DNA of 12,860 bases from Phycisphaerae bacterium. GTDB lineage: Bacteria; Planctomycetota; Phycisphaerae; UBA1845; PWPN01. Made by a program: the position numbers and the translations under genes. Where the stretch lies: positions 1 through 12,860 of the forward strand of contig PWPN01000253.1 of NCBI GenBank assembly GCA_003557125.1, given 5' to 3'. This document shows positions 6,531 to 12,860 of this stretch, in pieces (positions within the stretch are counted from its first letter, which is position 1; the number at the start of each line of letters is the position of its first letter). The notes beneath the pieces were generated by a model that was given only the letters and a program-made list of their open reading frames with translations, did no database searches and was not told where the DNA came from.

Positions 6531-7883
6531 GTGACGATATCGACACAGCAGCGATGGTCGGCCATGAAGGCGGCCACGCAATATCTGCAATCCCACTCGA
6601 CCAAAGATCTTCTCGAACGCGTCGGGCAGCGCGTGCCGGATGTAGCCTGCTGCGATTCGACCGACAAGCAGTTCCTGCCGAGTTCCTACGGCGGAGGTCG
6701 GCCCAACGACGGCGGCGACTTTCTTGCCGGGCATGGGCTGTTCTATTTAACCGAAGAAGGCCGACTCTTTCTGGACTGCACCTCCGGCCATTATCAGATG
6801 CTCTGGGGCTACAACCCGCCCGCGCTTTGCGAGGCGATCCACGAGGCCCAGCAGGCGGGCATCGTCTGGGACAATCACAGCAACATCCCCCAGTGGCCGG
6901 TCAAGCAACTCGCCCAACGGCTCGAAACGTACGCCAATATCGCAGCCGGCGAGGATCGGCTCGACAAGATCCTCATCGGCGTGTGCACGGGCTCGTCGGC
7001 CTGCGCAGCCGCCTTGAAGATGCAACTGAGCTACTACGAACATCGCCGCGACGGCGAAGGGCCGCCGGTCTTCATCGTCCTCGAAGGCAACTACCATGGT
7101 ACGGACATGTTCGCGCAGAGGCTGCGCGGCATGTGGCGCGACTACGTCACGAACATCGTGGTAGCGACCGTCGAACCGAACGATATCGAGGAACTCCACG
7201 CGATATTCGAACGGTACGGCCCGCGCGTGGCGGCGTTCTGGGCCGAACCGGTCATGATGAACCGCGAGGCCATCCTCGTGCAGCCCGAATATCTGCGGGT
7301 CGCGCGCGAATGCTGCGATTCGGTCGGGGCCGCGATGTGCATCGACGAGATCCAGACCGGCTTCTGGCAGCCGCGCATCTTCTCCTCGGCCGAGTTCGAT
7401 TTCACGCCGGACATGATCGTCGTCGGCAAGGGGATGACCGCCGGTTTCCATCCCCTCTCGGGGCTGCTGTTCAAAAGCCGTTACGACCTGCTCGAACAGT
7501 ACGACGCGCTGAACACCAACGGCGGAGCGGCACTGGCCAGCTATGTGGCGCTGCGCAGCCTCGATCTGGTCGAGGCGCAAGCGGATCGGATCGCGCCCCT
7601 GGGCGAGCGCGTGATGAACGGCTTCCGGAAACTCGCCGAAAAACACGCCGACCTGCTCGTCGAGGCGCGCGGGCACGGGTACCTGGCGGGCCTGAAATTC
7701 AAACGCGACAAGGACGCGCTGGCGTTCCATCAACGGGCACTCGAAAACGGGATCTGGATCCGTGCCCACGCATACCATGCAGGGCACAGCGCGATCCTGA
7801 CGAAACTGGGCATGCCCGCCGACGAGACGATCATCGATTTCCTTGTGGAGCGGTTCGACGCGCTGCTCGCGCAGAGCCGCTGA
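6531..7883 (+). CDS. Class III (PLP-dependent) aminotransferase
   Basis: Fold-type I PLP aminotransferase, 450 residues from the chosen start. TGSSA (153-157) binds the cofactor phosphate. NYHG (187-190) and AEP (238-240) are typical of the family. DEIQTGFW has the pyridine-nitrogen Asp at 272, and VVGKGMTAG carries the Schiff-base Lys at 300. TNGG (329-332) is near the second phosphate-contact region. Members move amino groups between 2-oxo acids and omega-amino acids, amino alcohols or amino sugars; the substrate here is unknown. GTG at 6531 has GAGGA 5 nt upstream. GTG at 6501 lies in a hairpin arm, and ATG at 6564 has no Shine-Dalgarno but would also give a plausible N-terminus, so the start is open. 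It lies in the middle of the 5212-11735 cluster. Confidence 0.9.
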   Translation: MTISTQQRWSAMKAATQYLQSHSTKDLLERVGQRVPDVACCDSTDKQFLPSSYGGGRPNDGGDFLAGHGLFYLTEEGRLFLDCTSGHYQMLWGYNPPALCEAIHEAQQAGIVWDNHSNIPQWPVKQLAQRLETYANIAAGEDRLDKILIGVCTGSSACAAALKMQLSYYEHRRDGEGPPVFIVLEGNYHGTDMFAQRLRGMWRDYVTNIVVATVEPNDIEELHAIFERYGPRVAAFWAEPVMMNREAILVQPEYLRVARECCDSVGAAMCIDEIQTGFWQPRIFSSAEFDFTPDMIVVGKGMTAGFHPLSGLLFKSRYDLLEQYDALNTNGGAALASYVALRSLDLVEAQADRIAPLGERVMNGFRKLAEKHADLLVEARGHGYLAGLKFKRDKDALAFHQRALENGIWIRAHAYHAGHSAILTKLGMPADETIIDFLVERFDALLAQSR

Positions 7884-7904
7884 CGCCGAAGCCCAAGACG
7901 GTGA

Positions 7905-7937
7905 GGCGGACGGTACGTCCGCCACGGGGGGCGGACG
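7905..7937 (+). repeat. Three-arm palindromic repeat with two mutually exclusive hairpins
   Basis: GGCGGACG (7905-7912), CGTCCGCC (7916-7923) and GGCGGACG (7930-7937) are exact. The middle arm can pair with the left (3-nt loop) or the right (6-nt loop) but not both. It fills the 105-bp spacer between the aminotransferase and the amidohydrolase. No T-tract follows. The right arm with its flank (GGCGGACGCTACG) resembles GGCGTCCGCTACG at 51-63 in the left-edge element, so it may be another dispersed palindromic unit rather than a switch. Confidence 0.6.
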
Positions 7938-7988
7938 CTACGAAGCACGGGCCGTTTGCAAGAGTCACAGGTCATCGAGGGCGCACCG

Positions 7989-9014
7989 ATGTGGCAGGAA
8001 ACGACACGAGATGATCGTAACCTGAGGATCTGGAACGAGGAGCTCGACGACTTCGTCCCGGACCGGGTGCTCGATTTCCACGTGCATATCTGGAACGCTG
8101 CGACCGTCGGCTCGGCCGTGCCCTTCCCCTGCGGCGGGCATCCGCTGGGCAAGTACGATTACGACGACCTGCGCGACGACCTGCGATTGACCTACCCCGG
8201 CCGACAGACGACCGCGGTCTGTTTCGGACTGCCCGACGTCACGTATGACATGAAAGCCAACAACGCCTACGTAGCCGCCGGTGCCGATCACGAGCGGTTT
8301 TTTCCGCTGCGTCTCGTCGATCCGCACGAGGATCCGGACGCGGTGCGGGAGGACGTTCTGAAGTCGCGCTTCGTCGGGTTCAAACCCTACCTCGATTATG
8401 TGCGAAAGGCCGACCCGAACGACGTGACGATCCACGAGACGCTCCCGCCGGGCATCATGCGCATCGCCGACGAGCTCGGCCTGCTCATCATGCTCCACAT
8501 TCCACGCAGCGAGCGGTTGGCCGACCCGGTCAACCAGAAACAGCTCTGCGAGCTGTGTGCCGCCTGGCCGCGCGCCAGGATCGTGCTCGCCCACGTCGGC
8601 CGGGCGTACTACCTCAAAAACATCGTCGGCCATCTCGATCGGCTCAAGGAGTTTGAGAACCTCTACTTCGACCTGTCGATGGTTCACCAGTGGGAGGTGC
8701 TCGAATATCTCTTTTCCATCGTACGGAGCGACCGCATCCTCTATGCCACGGACATCCCGATCGCGCTGGCGGCCGGCAAGTCCGTCGAGATCAACGACCA
8801 GTACACGTACGTGACGCCGATCCCGTGGCACCTGTCGATTTCCGACGATCACGGCAAGCTCGTCTTCACGTCATTCCTCTACGAACAGCTCCGTGCGACC
8901 CGCAAAGCCGTCGAACGGCTCGACCTGCCGCGCTCGTTCGTCGAGGGCATGTTCTATGAAAACGGGACGCGGCTGCTGGAAAGCGTGTCGCATGCAGGAG
9001 GTCGGCGTTCATGA
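7989..9014 (+). CDS. Amidohydrolase-2 family metal-dependent hydrolase
   Basis: 341-residue TIM-barrel hydrolase of the amidohydrolase superfamily (PF04909-like). The metal-binding HxH is at 31-33 (DFHVHIW). Other candidate metal or catalytic residues are His170 (LIMLHIPR), His202 (LAHVGRA) and Asp255 (LYATDIP). GFKPYL (130-135) is also family-typical. Relatives act as sugar lactonases or decarboxylases. Next to a Gfo/Idh/MocA dehydrogenase, a lactonase that opens the oxidised sugar product is the simplest guess. The frame is open to a TTG at 7956, but ATG at 7989 has GAGGG about 7 nt upstream and is preferred. Its last bases overlap the next start (ATGA), and AGGAGG for that gene lies inside its 3' end, so the two are likely translated together. 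Confidence 0.88.
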   Translation: MWQETTRDDRNLRIWNEELDDFVPDRVLDFHVHIWNAATVGSAVPFPCGGHPLGKYDYDDLRDDLRLTYPGRQTTAVCFGLPDVTYDMKANNAYVAAGADHERFFPLRLVDPHEDPDAVREDVLKSRFVGFKPYLDYVRKADPNDVTIHETLPPGIMRIADELGLLIMLHIPRSERLADPVNQKQLCELCAAWPRARIVLAHVGRAYYLKNIVGHLDRLKEFENLYFDLSMVHQWEVLEYLFSIVRSDRILYATDIPIALAAGKSVEINDQYTYVTPIPWHLSISDDHGKLVFTSFLYEQLRATRKAVERLDLPRSFVEGMFYENGTRLLESVSHAGGRRS

Positions 9015-10156
9015 AAAAGCTGGGTGTAGGCGTACTGGGTTTCGGGTTCATGGGCAAGACGCACACCTATGCGCACCTGACGATCCCGCTCTATTATCAG
9101 CCGCCGCCGATCGCGTGCCGTCTCGTTTCAGTCTGCAGGACCGCATCCGCGCAAATCGAGGCAGCGCGCGAGACAGGCCGCTTCGAACGATGCACGACCG
9201 ACCCCCGCGAAGTCATCGAGGCCGACGACATCGACCTCATCCACATCTGTACGCCGAACAGCGAACACTTTCCCGCGCTCGAAGCCGCCATCCGCGCCGG
9301 AAAACACATCTACGTCGACAAACCCGTGACGGCCAACCTCGACGAGGCCGACCGGCTCGCCGCCATGCTCGGCGATTACCGCGGCACGGCCCAGGTCGCC
9401 CTGCAATACCGATTCTTCCCAGCCGTCATGAAGGCGCGACAGCTCATCGACGAGGGGTTCCTCGGGCCGGTGACGCATTTCCGAGGCTGCTACCTGCACA
9501 GCGGGAGCGTCGATCCGGGAAAGGCTGTCAACTGGAAATCGACAGCCGCAGCCGGCGGCGGCGTCATCCGCGACCTCGGCTCGCACATCCTCGACCTGCT
9601 CAACGATCTCATCGGCCCCTTCGAGGCTGTCCTCTGCACGAGCCGCATCTGGGCACCCGAACGACCGAGCCTGGATAAACCGGGAACGACGATGACGATC
9701 GACGTCGAGGACGCCGCCGTGATGCTGCTGAAATCGGCCGACGGCGCGATCGGCTGCGTCGAGGCCAGCAAAATCGCCACGGGGACAGAGGACGAGCTGC
9801 GATTCGAAATCCACGGCCGACACGGCGCCATGCGGTTCAACCTCATGCAGCCCAACTACCTCGAAATCTACGACGGGCGAAGGCCGGAAGGCGCCCTCGG
9901 CGGGGAGTGCGGCTGGCAGCGGATCGCAGCGGTACAGAAATACCCGCCGCCGGGGGGTTCTTTCCCCAGCTCGAAGTGCAGCCTCGGCTGGATTCGCAGC
10001 CACGTGCACAGCCTCTACAATCTACTCGAGTGCATTGCACAAGGCCGCGAAGCCCGACCGTCACTGACCGACGGGCTCTATCTCCAGCGCGTGCTCGAAG
10101 CCGTGCGCGTCTCGGCCGACAATCAGGACTGGGTCGCATTGCCGCAGCCGAACTGA
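9011..10156 (+). CDS. Gfo/Idh/MocA family dehydrogenase (cytoplasmic)
   Basis: 381-residue NAD(P)-dependent oxidoreductase with no signal peptide. The Rossmann motif is GFGFMG (10-15) followed by KTHTYAH. DKP at 103-105 replaces the more usual EKP and keeps the catalytic lysine (Lys104). GGGVIRDLGSHILDL (182-196) holds the conserved Asp188 and His192 of the active-site helix. Family members oxidise a hydroxyl of sugars or inositols, often to a lactone or ketone. The start ATG overlaps the amidohydrolase stop by 4 nt and has AGGAGG 9 nt upstream, the strongest coupling in the window. It shares only family-level features with the exported oxidoreductase at 115-1374, so they probably have different substrates. 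Followed by a gene remnant and the FGGY kinase. Confidence 0.92.
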   Translation: MKKLGVGVLGFGFMGKTHTYAHLTIPLYYQPPPIACRLVSVCRTASAQIEAARETGRFERCTTDPREVIEADDIDLIHICTPNSEHFPALEAAIRAGKHIYVDKPVTANLDEADRLAAMLGDYRGTAQVALQYRFFPAVMKARQLIDEGFLGPVTHFRGCYLHSGSVDPGKAVNWKSTAAAGGGVIRDLGSHILDLLNDLIGPFEAVLCTSRIWAPERPSLDKPGTTMTIDVEDAAVMLLKSADGAIGCVEASKIATGTEDELRFEIHGRHGAMRFNLMQPNYLEIYDGRRPEGALGGECGWQRIAAVQKYPPPGGSFPSSKCSLGWIRSHVHSLYNLLECIAQGREARPSLTDGLYLQRVLEAVRVSADNQDWVALPQPN

Positions 10157-10197
10157 TCGGCGAACATGACGCAGGGCGCCTGGAGGGAGCGGGCACG

Positions 10198-10276
10198 ATG
10201 GATCGACCCAAAGTGGGGCTGCTGGGCCTGACAGGCCGTCGCGTGCCATCTCGGAGCCGACTACGTGGAGATCTGA
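10198..10276 (+). pseudogene. Possible remnant of a deleted gene between dehydrogenase and kinase
   Basis: The ATG at 10198 follows an excellent Shine-Dalgarno (GGAGGGAG, 8 nt upstream) and encodes MDRPKVGLLGLTG, which looks like the first beta strand of a real alpha/beta protein. That frame then runs out of frame into the kinase gene to 10605. In another frame, 10232-10276 reads QAVACHLGADYVEI then TGA, which looks like a genuine C-terminus, ending two bases before the kinase ATG. The simplest reading is a gene that lost nearly all its middle, with the junction near the small palindrome GGCCTGACAGGCC (about 10225-10237). What it encoded is not known; sugar isomerases of the fucose/arabinose type have similar starts and often sit beside FGGY kinases. 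An assembly collapse could also explain it. Confidence 0.4.
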
Positions 10277-10277
10277 C

Positions 10278-11735
10278 ATGCTGCTGGGCATCGATCTCGG
10301 AACGACAAACATCAAGGCGCTTCTCGTCGAAGAGGACGGCACGGTCCGCGCACAACAGGGAGCCGTGCCGGTCGACGTCAAACACGGCCCCGACGGCGGC
10401 GTCGAGCAGGACATCGAACAGATCTGGCGGGCCACATGCCAGGCGATCGCCCAGGCCGGTGCGGGCGGAGCATTGCGCAACGTCCGTGCCGTCGGCATCT
10501 CGAGCCAGGGCGGCGCGATCCAGCTTCGCACGCGCGACGGACGATGCGTCGGCCCCGTCATCAGCTGGCTCGACGGGCGAGGCCATCCGTTCGATCGGGC
10601 GATGACCGAACAGAAAGGAGCCGAGTGGTTCGCCGCACGCATCGGCCACGGCGGCAGCGGCGTCGCGATCGGCCAGGCCCTGCGCCTGCGGAAAGCATCT
10701 CCATCCCTGTTATCGGACGAACATGGCATCGGGTTCGTGGGCGACACGATCGTCCAACGGCTCTGCGGCCGAGCGGCCCACGACCACTCGTCGCTGTCGA
10801 TCGCGAACCTCTACAACCCCGCGCTTCGCCGGGCCGACCCGGACGTGCTCGCAGCCATCGAACTCGACGAAGGGCGACTGCCCGACCTGCTGGCCGCCAC
10901 CGAACAGGCCGGCACGATAACCCCCGACGCCGCCCGACAGATCGGCCTGCCCGAAGGGATCCCCGTTACCCCAGCCGTCCACGATCAATACGCTGCCGCC
11001 GTCGGTTGCGGTGCACTGGAAAACGGCGACGTGATGTTCGGCGCGGGGACAGCCTGGGTACTTCTGGCCGTCGCGGACCGCATGGCCTCACCGATCGCGC
11101 CCCTGGCATGGGTCTGCGATCATGTGGTCGAAGGGCGATGGGGGCACCTGCTCTCGCTGGTCGTCGGCGGCTCCGTTTTCCGGTGGGCCTTGGCGATGAC
11201 GGGGCTCGCCGACGCACCGGCCGACAAGACCGACGAACTCATGGAACGCATCCCGCCCGGCTGCGAAGGGCTGAGCGTTTTCCCCTTCCACGACGGGAGG
11301 GGCGGCCCGCACCGACTCAGCGCGGGCCAGATGCGCGGATTGCGACTCGCACACGGTCCCGGCCACCTCTTGCGAGGATGCGTGGAGGGGCTCTCGTTCG
11401 AACTCGCCCGCCAGTTGGGCTGGTTGGCCGACGCGGGCTGCGGGGGGCGACGCCTCGTGATGTGCGGCCGGACATCCGGGACGCGCTGCACGCCCCGGAT
11501 CGTGGCCGACGTGACGGGCCAGCCTGTGAACGTCCCCGCCCATACGGAAGTCAGCGCGTTCGGGGCCGCCGTTCTGGCACGCCGACTGATCGAGCCCGGC
11601 ACGCAGCTCGAAGCGCTCGCGCGCGAGATGGTCAAGACAGCCCGCACGTTCGAGCCATCCGCCGCTCGCACACGCTACGAGGAACTGCTCGGCCGGTACG
11701 CCACTGCACTCGACACAGGCGTGAGAAAGGCCTGA
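10278..11735 (+). CDS. FGGY-family carbohydrate kinase
   Basis: 485-residue ATP-dependent sugar kinase of the xylulokinase/glycerol kinase fold. The N-terminal phosphate loop is GIDLGTTNIK (4-13). SWLDGRG at 96-102 holds a substrate-side Asp (99), and VHDQYAAAVG has the likely catalytic Asp236. GAGTAW (256-261) is the second phosphate motif. ADVTGQPV and FGAAVLA near the C-terminus are typical. Odd point: the adenosine-binding segment, usually a run of glycines plus Ser (GGGS-like), reads MCGRTSGTRCT at 395-405, with Cys at the first Gly position. Start ATG has GGAG 7 nt upstream. Specificity cannot be read; as the last enzyme of the cluster it probably phosphorylates a sugar or polyol intermediate. 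No frameshift is visible. Confidence 0.9.
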   Translation: MLLGIDLGTTNIKALLVEEDGTVRAQQGAVPVDVKHGPDGGVEQDIEQIWRATCQAIAQAGAGGALRNVRAVGISSQGGAIQLRTRDGRCVGPVISWLDGRGHPFDRAMTEQKGAEWFAARIGHGGSGVAIGQALRLRKASPSLLSDEHGIGFVGDTIVQRLCGRAAHDHSSLSIANLYNPALRRADPDVLAAIELDEGRLPDLLAATEQAGTITPDAARQIGLPEGIPVTPAVHDQYAAAVGCGALENGDVMFGAGTAWVLLAVADRMASPIAPLAWVCDHVVEGRWGHLLSLVVGGSVFRWALAMTGLADAPADKTDELMERIPPGCEGLSVFPFHDGRGGPHRLSAGQMRGLRLAHGPGHLLRGCVEGLSFELARQLGWLADAGCGGRRLVMCGRTSGTRCTPRIVADVTGQPVNVPAHTEVSAFGAAVLARRLIEPGTQLEALAREMVKTARTFEPSAARTRYEELLGRYATALDTGVRKA

Positions 11736-11773
11736 TAATGGCGATCTTTGCTACTGATTGAAAGGCACCCGAC

Positions 11774-12613
11774 GTGAACGAAACGCCATCCCCAGCGCCG
11801 ACAGCCTGTGCACCGACCTCGGATCGCGTGTTGGCGGTTCTCATTCCCGTTTACAACGAACAGGACACCATCACCACGGTCCTGGCCCGGGTCGACGCTT
11901 TGCCGATGGTCCGCGAAATCATCGTCGTCGACGACGGCTCGACGGACGCGACGGTCGCGCGAATCCAGGCATTCGGCTCGCCGCGCGTTCGCCTCATCCG
12001 CCAGCAGGTCAACAGCGGCAAGACCGCCGCCATCCGCCGGGCCGTCGCCGAAGCGACCAGCCCCTTGGCCATCATTCAGGACGCCGACCTCGAATACGAC
12101 CCCGACGAAATCCCCTTCGTCGTCGCGCCGATCCTCGAAGGCAGAGCCGACGTCGTCTACGGAAGTCGCTTCCTCGTCCGCCGGGCAGCGCGGGTGCTCT
12201 ACTTCTATCACTACCTGGCCAACAAATCGTTGACGTTCTGCTCGAATCTGCTGACGAACATGAACATGACCGACATCGAGACCTGCTACAAAGCTTTCCG
12301 CACGCCGATCCTTCAGGAGGTCCCGTTCAACAGCTCGGGGTTCGGGATGGAGGTGGAGATCACCGCCTTCGTGGCCCGCACGCGTGCCCGGGTCTACGAG
12401 GTGCCGATCTCGTATTACGGGCGGACCTACCAGGAAGGGAAAAAGATCGGCATGCTGGACGGCTTAGCCGCCCTGTGGTACATCTTTCGCTATAACCTTT
12501 TTTCGCGCCTCACGCCGTCCTACGCGCAACGGGTCCGGGCCGCCAACGATTTCCTGGCTTCCATGTCCCCCCTGCCCCCAGCCCCGGAAATCCCATCCGC
12601 GCCGCAACCGTGA
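11774..12613 (+). CDS. Family 2 glycosyltransferase, DPM1-like
   Basis: 279-residue GT-A glycosyltransferase resembling polyprenol-phosphate mannosyl/glucosyl transferases. LAVLIPVYNEQDTI (20-33) opens the nucleotide-binding fold, VVDDGSTDAT is at 51-60, and the metal-binding DAD is at 103-105 in QDADLEYDP. GSRF (130-133) and TDIETCYKAFR (166-176) are typical acceptor-side motifs. No C-terminal membrane helices are seen, so it is probably peripheral, acting on a lipid-linked acceptor at the inner membrane. GTG at 11774 has AAAGG 8 nt upstream. It lies 38 bp after the kinase and may be cotranscribed, but its function fits envelope polysaccharide better than sugar breakdown. The Pro-rich C-terminus is unusual: its last five codons and stop fall in a copy of the 26-bp repeat, so the original end may have been replaced. 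Confidence 0.92.
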   Translation: MNETPSPAPTACAPTSDRVLAVLIPVYNEQDTITTVLARVDALPMVREIIVVDDGSTDATVARIQAFGSPRVRLIRQQVNSGKTAAIRRAVAEATSPLAIIQDADLEYDPDEIPFVVAPILEGRADVVYGSRFLVRRAARVLYFYHYLANKSLTFCSNLLTNMNMTDIETCYKAFRTPILQEVPFNSSGFGMEVEITAFVARTRARVYEVPISYYGRTYQEGKKIGMLDGLAALWYIFRYNLFSRLTPSYAQRVRAANDFLASMSPLPPAPEIPSAPQP

Positions 12614-12657
12614 GGAAGCGAAGTCCCTCTGATCCGAGCCGCGACCGTGAGGGAGCG
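12595..12657 (+). repeat. Two tandem copies of a 26-bp repeat, the first overlapping a stop codon
   Basis: Copy 1 (12595-12620) and copy 2 (12632-12657) match at 23 of 26 positions; the period is 37 bp. The core of copy 2 is GCCGCGACCGTGAGGGAGCG. Copy 1 supplies the last codons and the TGA of the glycosyltransferase (ACCGTGAGG). A third copy lies inverted at 62-87 and differs from copy 2 at one base. In copy 2, GACCG and CGGTC form a 5-bp stem with an 8-nt loop. This looks like a dispersed REP-like element. Confidence 0.75.
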
Positions 12658-12669
12658 GTCCTGCTCTTT

Positions 12670-12697
12670 CCCCCCTTATCGAGGGGATCAAGGGGGG
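12670..12697 (+). terminator. Strong GC hairpin downstream of the glycosyltransferase
   Basis: CCCCCCTT (12670-12677) and AAGGGGGG (12690-12697) form a perfect 8-bp stem with a 12-nt loop that can itself pair partly. It is followed by TTCTTCG, not a full U-tract, so it is an imperfect intrinsic terminator. It lies 57 bp after the stop codon and just after the tandem repeat. It may equally be part of the dispersed palindromic repeat family; similar C-run/G-run hairpins recur in many genomes. Confidence 0.5.
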
Positions 12698-12737
12698 TTC
12701 TTCGATACGAGAAGCCTCAACCCTCAATTTCACGCCC

Positions 12738-12790
12738 TTGGCAGGGGTCGGGTGCATCCTAAATTGGGTGGCGCGCTGCCAAAATGGCAG
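12738..12790 (+). promoter_or_regulatory. Candidate promoter and palindrome ahead of the right-edge gene
   Basis: TTGGCA (12738-12743) and TAAATT (12760-12765) are 16 bp apart and resemble sigma-70 boxes. Just downstream is a perfect dyad, CTGCCA-AAA-TGGCAG (12776-12790), a likely operator or leader hairpin. TGGCAGG occurs twice (12739-12745, 12785-12791). A sigma-54 promoter was considered, but the GG to GC spacing does not fit. Confidence 0.35.
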
Positions 12791-12843
12791 GTATGCTATC
12801 TGGGCGTTCGGGATCAACCGAGGTCCATTTCACGGAGCCGATC

Positions 12844-12860
12844 ATGAAGGTCGAAATCAC
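12844..12860 (+). CDS. 5' end of an unidentified gene (partial)
   Basis: ATG at 12844 with GGAG 6 nt upstream (12834-12837) starts a frame reading MKVEI then the window ends. A promoter-like pair and palindrome lie upstream, and the preceding gene ends with a hairpin, so a new transcription unit probably begins here. Too few residues remain to name it. Some ribosome hibernation factors start in a similar way, but that is only a guess. Confidence 0.5.

Noticed and set aside
6747..7925. 392-codon minus-strand frame opposite the aminotransferase
   Set aside because: Shadow of the real gene; no motif or proper start signal.
6554..8014. 486-codon plus-strand frame over the aminotransferase
   Set aside because: Extreme Arg content and no domain; the overlapping frame carries all PLP aminotransferase motifs.
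9907..10605. Long plus-strand open frame of 232 codons overlapping the dehydrogenase and kinase genes
   Set aside because: Arg/Ser-rich composition typical of a wrong frame in GC-rich DNA; both ends overlap well-supported genes. Only the short start at 10198 is kept, as a remnant.
11738..11761. Mini-ORF MAIFATD with AAAGG 8 nt upstream, between kinase and glycosyltransferase
   Set aside because: Seven codons only; could act in translational coupling but there is no evidence beyond chance.
12738..12800. Possible sigma-54 promoter (TTGGCAGG, later TGCAT; and TGGCAGGTATGC)
   Set aside because: The distance between the GG and GC elements is not the required 10 bp in either candidate.
1..12860. 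CRISPR array, tRNA, rRNA, transposase, integrase or toxin-antitoxin pair
   Set aside because: None found by eye; repeats present are short palindromes or two- to three-unit tandems, and no gene has such domains.

Overview
The window is GC-rich, tightly packed bacterial chromosome. It has two genes on the minus strand (115-2451), then nine recognisable genes on the plus strand, and the first codons of another gene at the right edge. The mix of genes suggests a planctomycete-like heterotroph, perhaps of the Phycisphaerae type: two Gfo/Idh/MocA oxidoreductases, one with a twin-arginine signal, a divergent URO-D-family protein, PfkB and FGGY sugar kinases, and a compact M50 protease next to trpS. 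This assignment is inferred from gene content. No rRNA or marker phylogeny is available here.

Layout. Positions 1-110 hold a structured, repeat-bearing spacer. On the minus strand, a PfkB-type kinase (1546-2451) is followed by a putatively exported Gfo/Idh/MocA oxidoreductase (115-1374). A 300-380 bp divergent spacer leads to three plus-strand genes: an M50 site-2-type protease (2834-3499), tryptophanyl-tRNA synthetase (3647-4627), and a 98-residue protein joining a ribbon-helix-helix-like DNA-binding segment to a cysteine/histidine cluster (4800-5096).

From 5212 to 11735 lies an accessory catabolic-looking cluster, all on the plus strand: URO-D family protein, class III aminotransferase, amidohydrolase-2 family hydrolase, cytoplasmic Gfo/Idh/MocA dehydrogenase, and FGGY kinase. 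The amidohydrolase and dehydrogenase overlap by 4 nt (ATGA) and are probably translationally coupled. Dehydrogenase, possible lactonase and kinase together suggest processing of a sugar, sugar acid or cyclitol, perhaps amino-substituted given the aminotransferase. The substrate cannot be read from the sequence. Between the dehydrogenase and the kinase there appear to be the two ends of a lost gene: a start with a strong Shine-Dalgarno and, in another frame, a protein-like C-terminus ending just before the kinase.

A DPM1-like family 2 glycosyltransferase (11774-12613) closes the run. Its last codons and stop lie inside a copy of a 26-bp repeat. A second copy follows at once, and a third lies inverted at the left end of the window. 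The right edge has a strong hairpin, a possible promoter, a perfect palindrome and a new gene start at 12844. I see no CRISPR array, tRNA, rRNA, transposase or phage gene.
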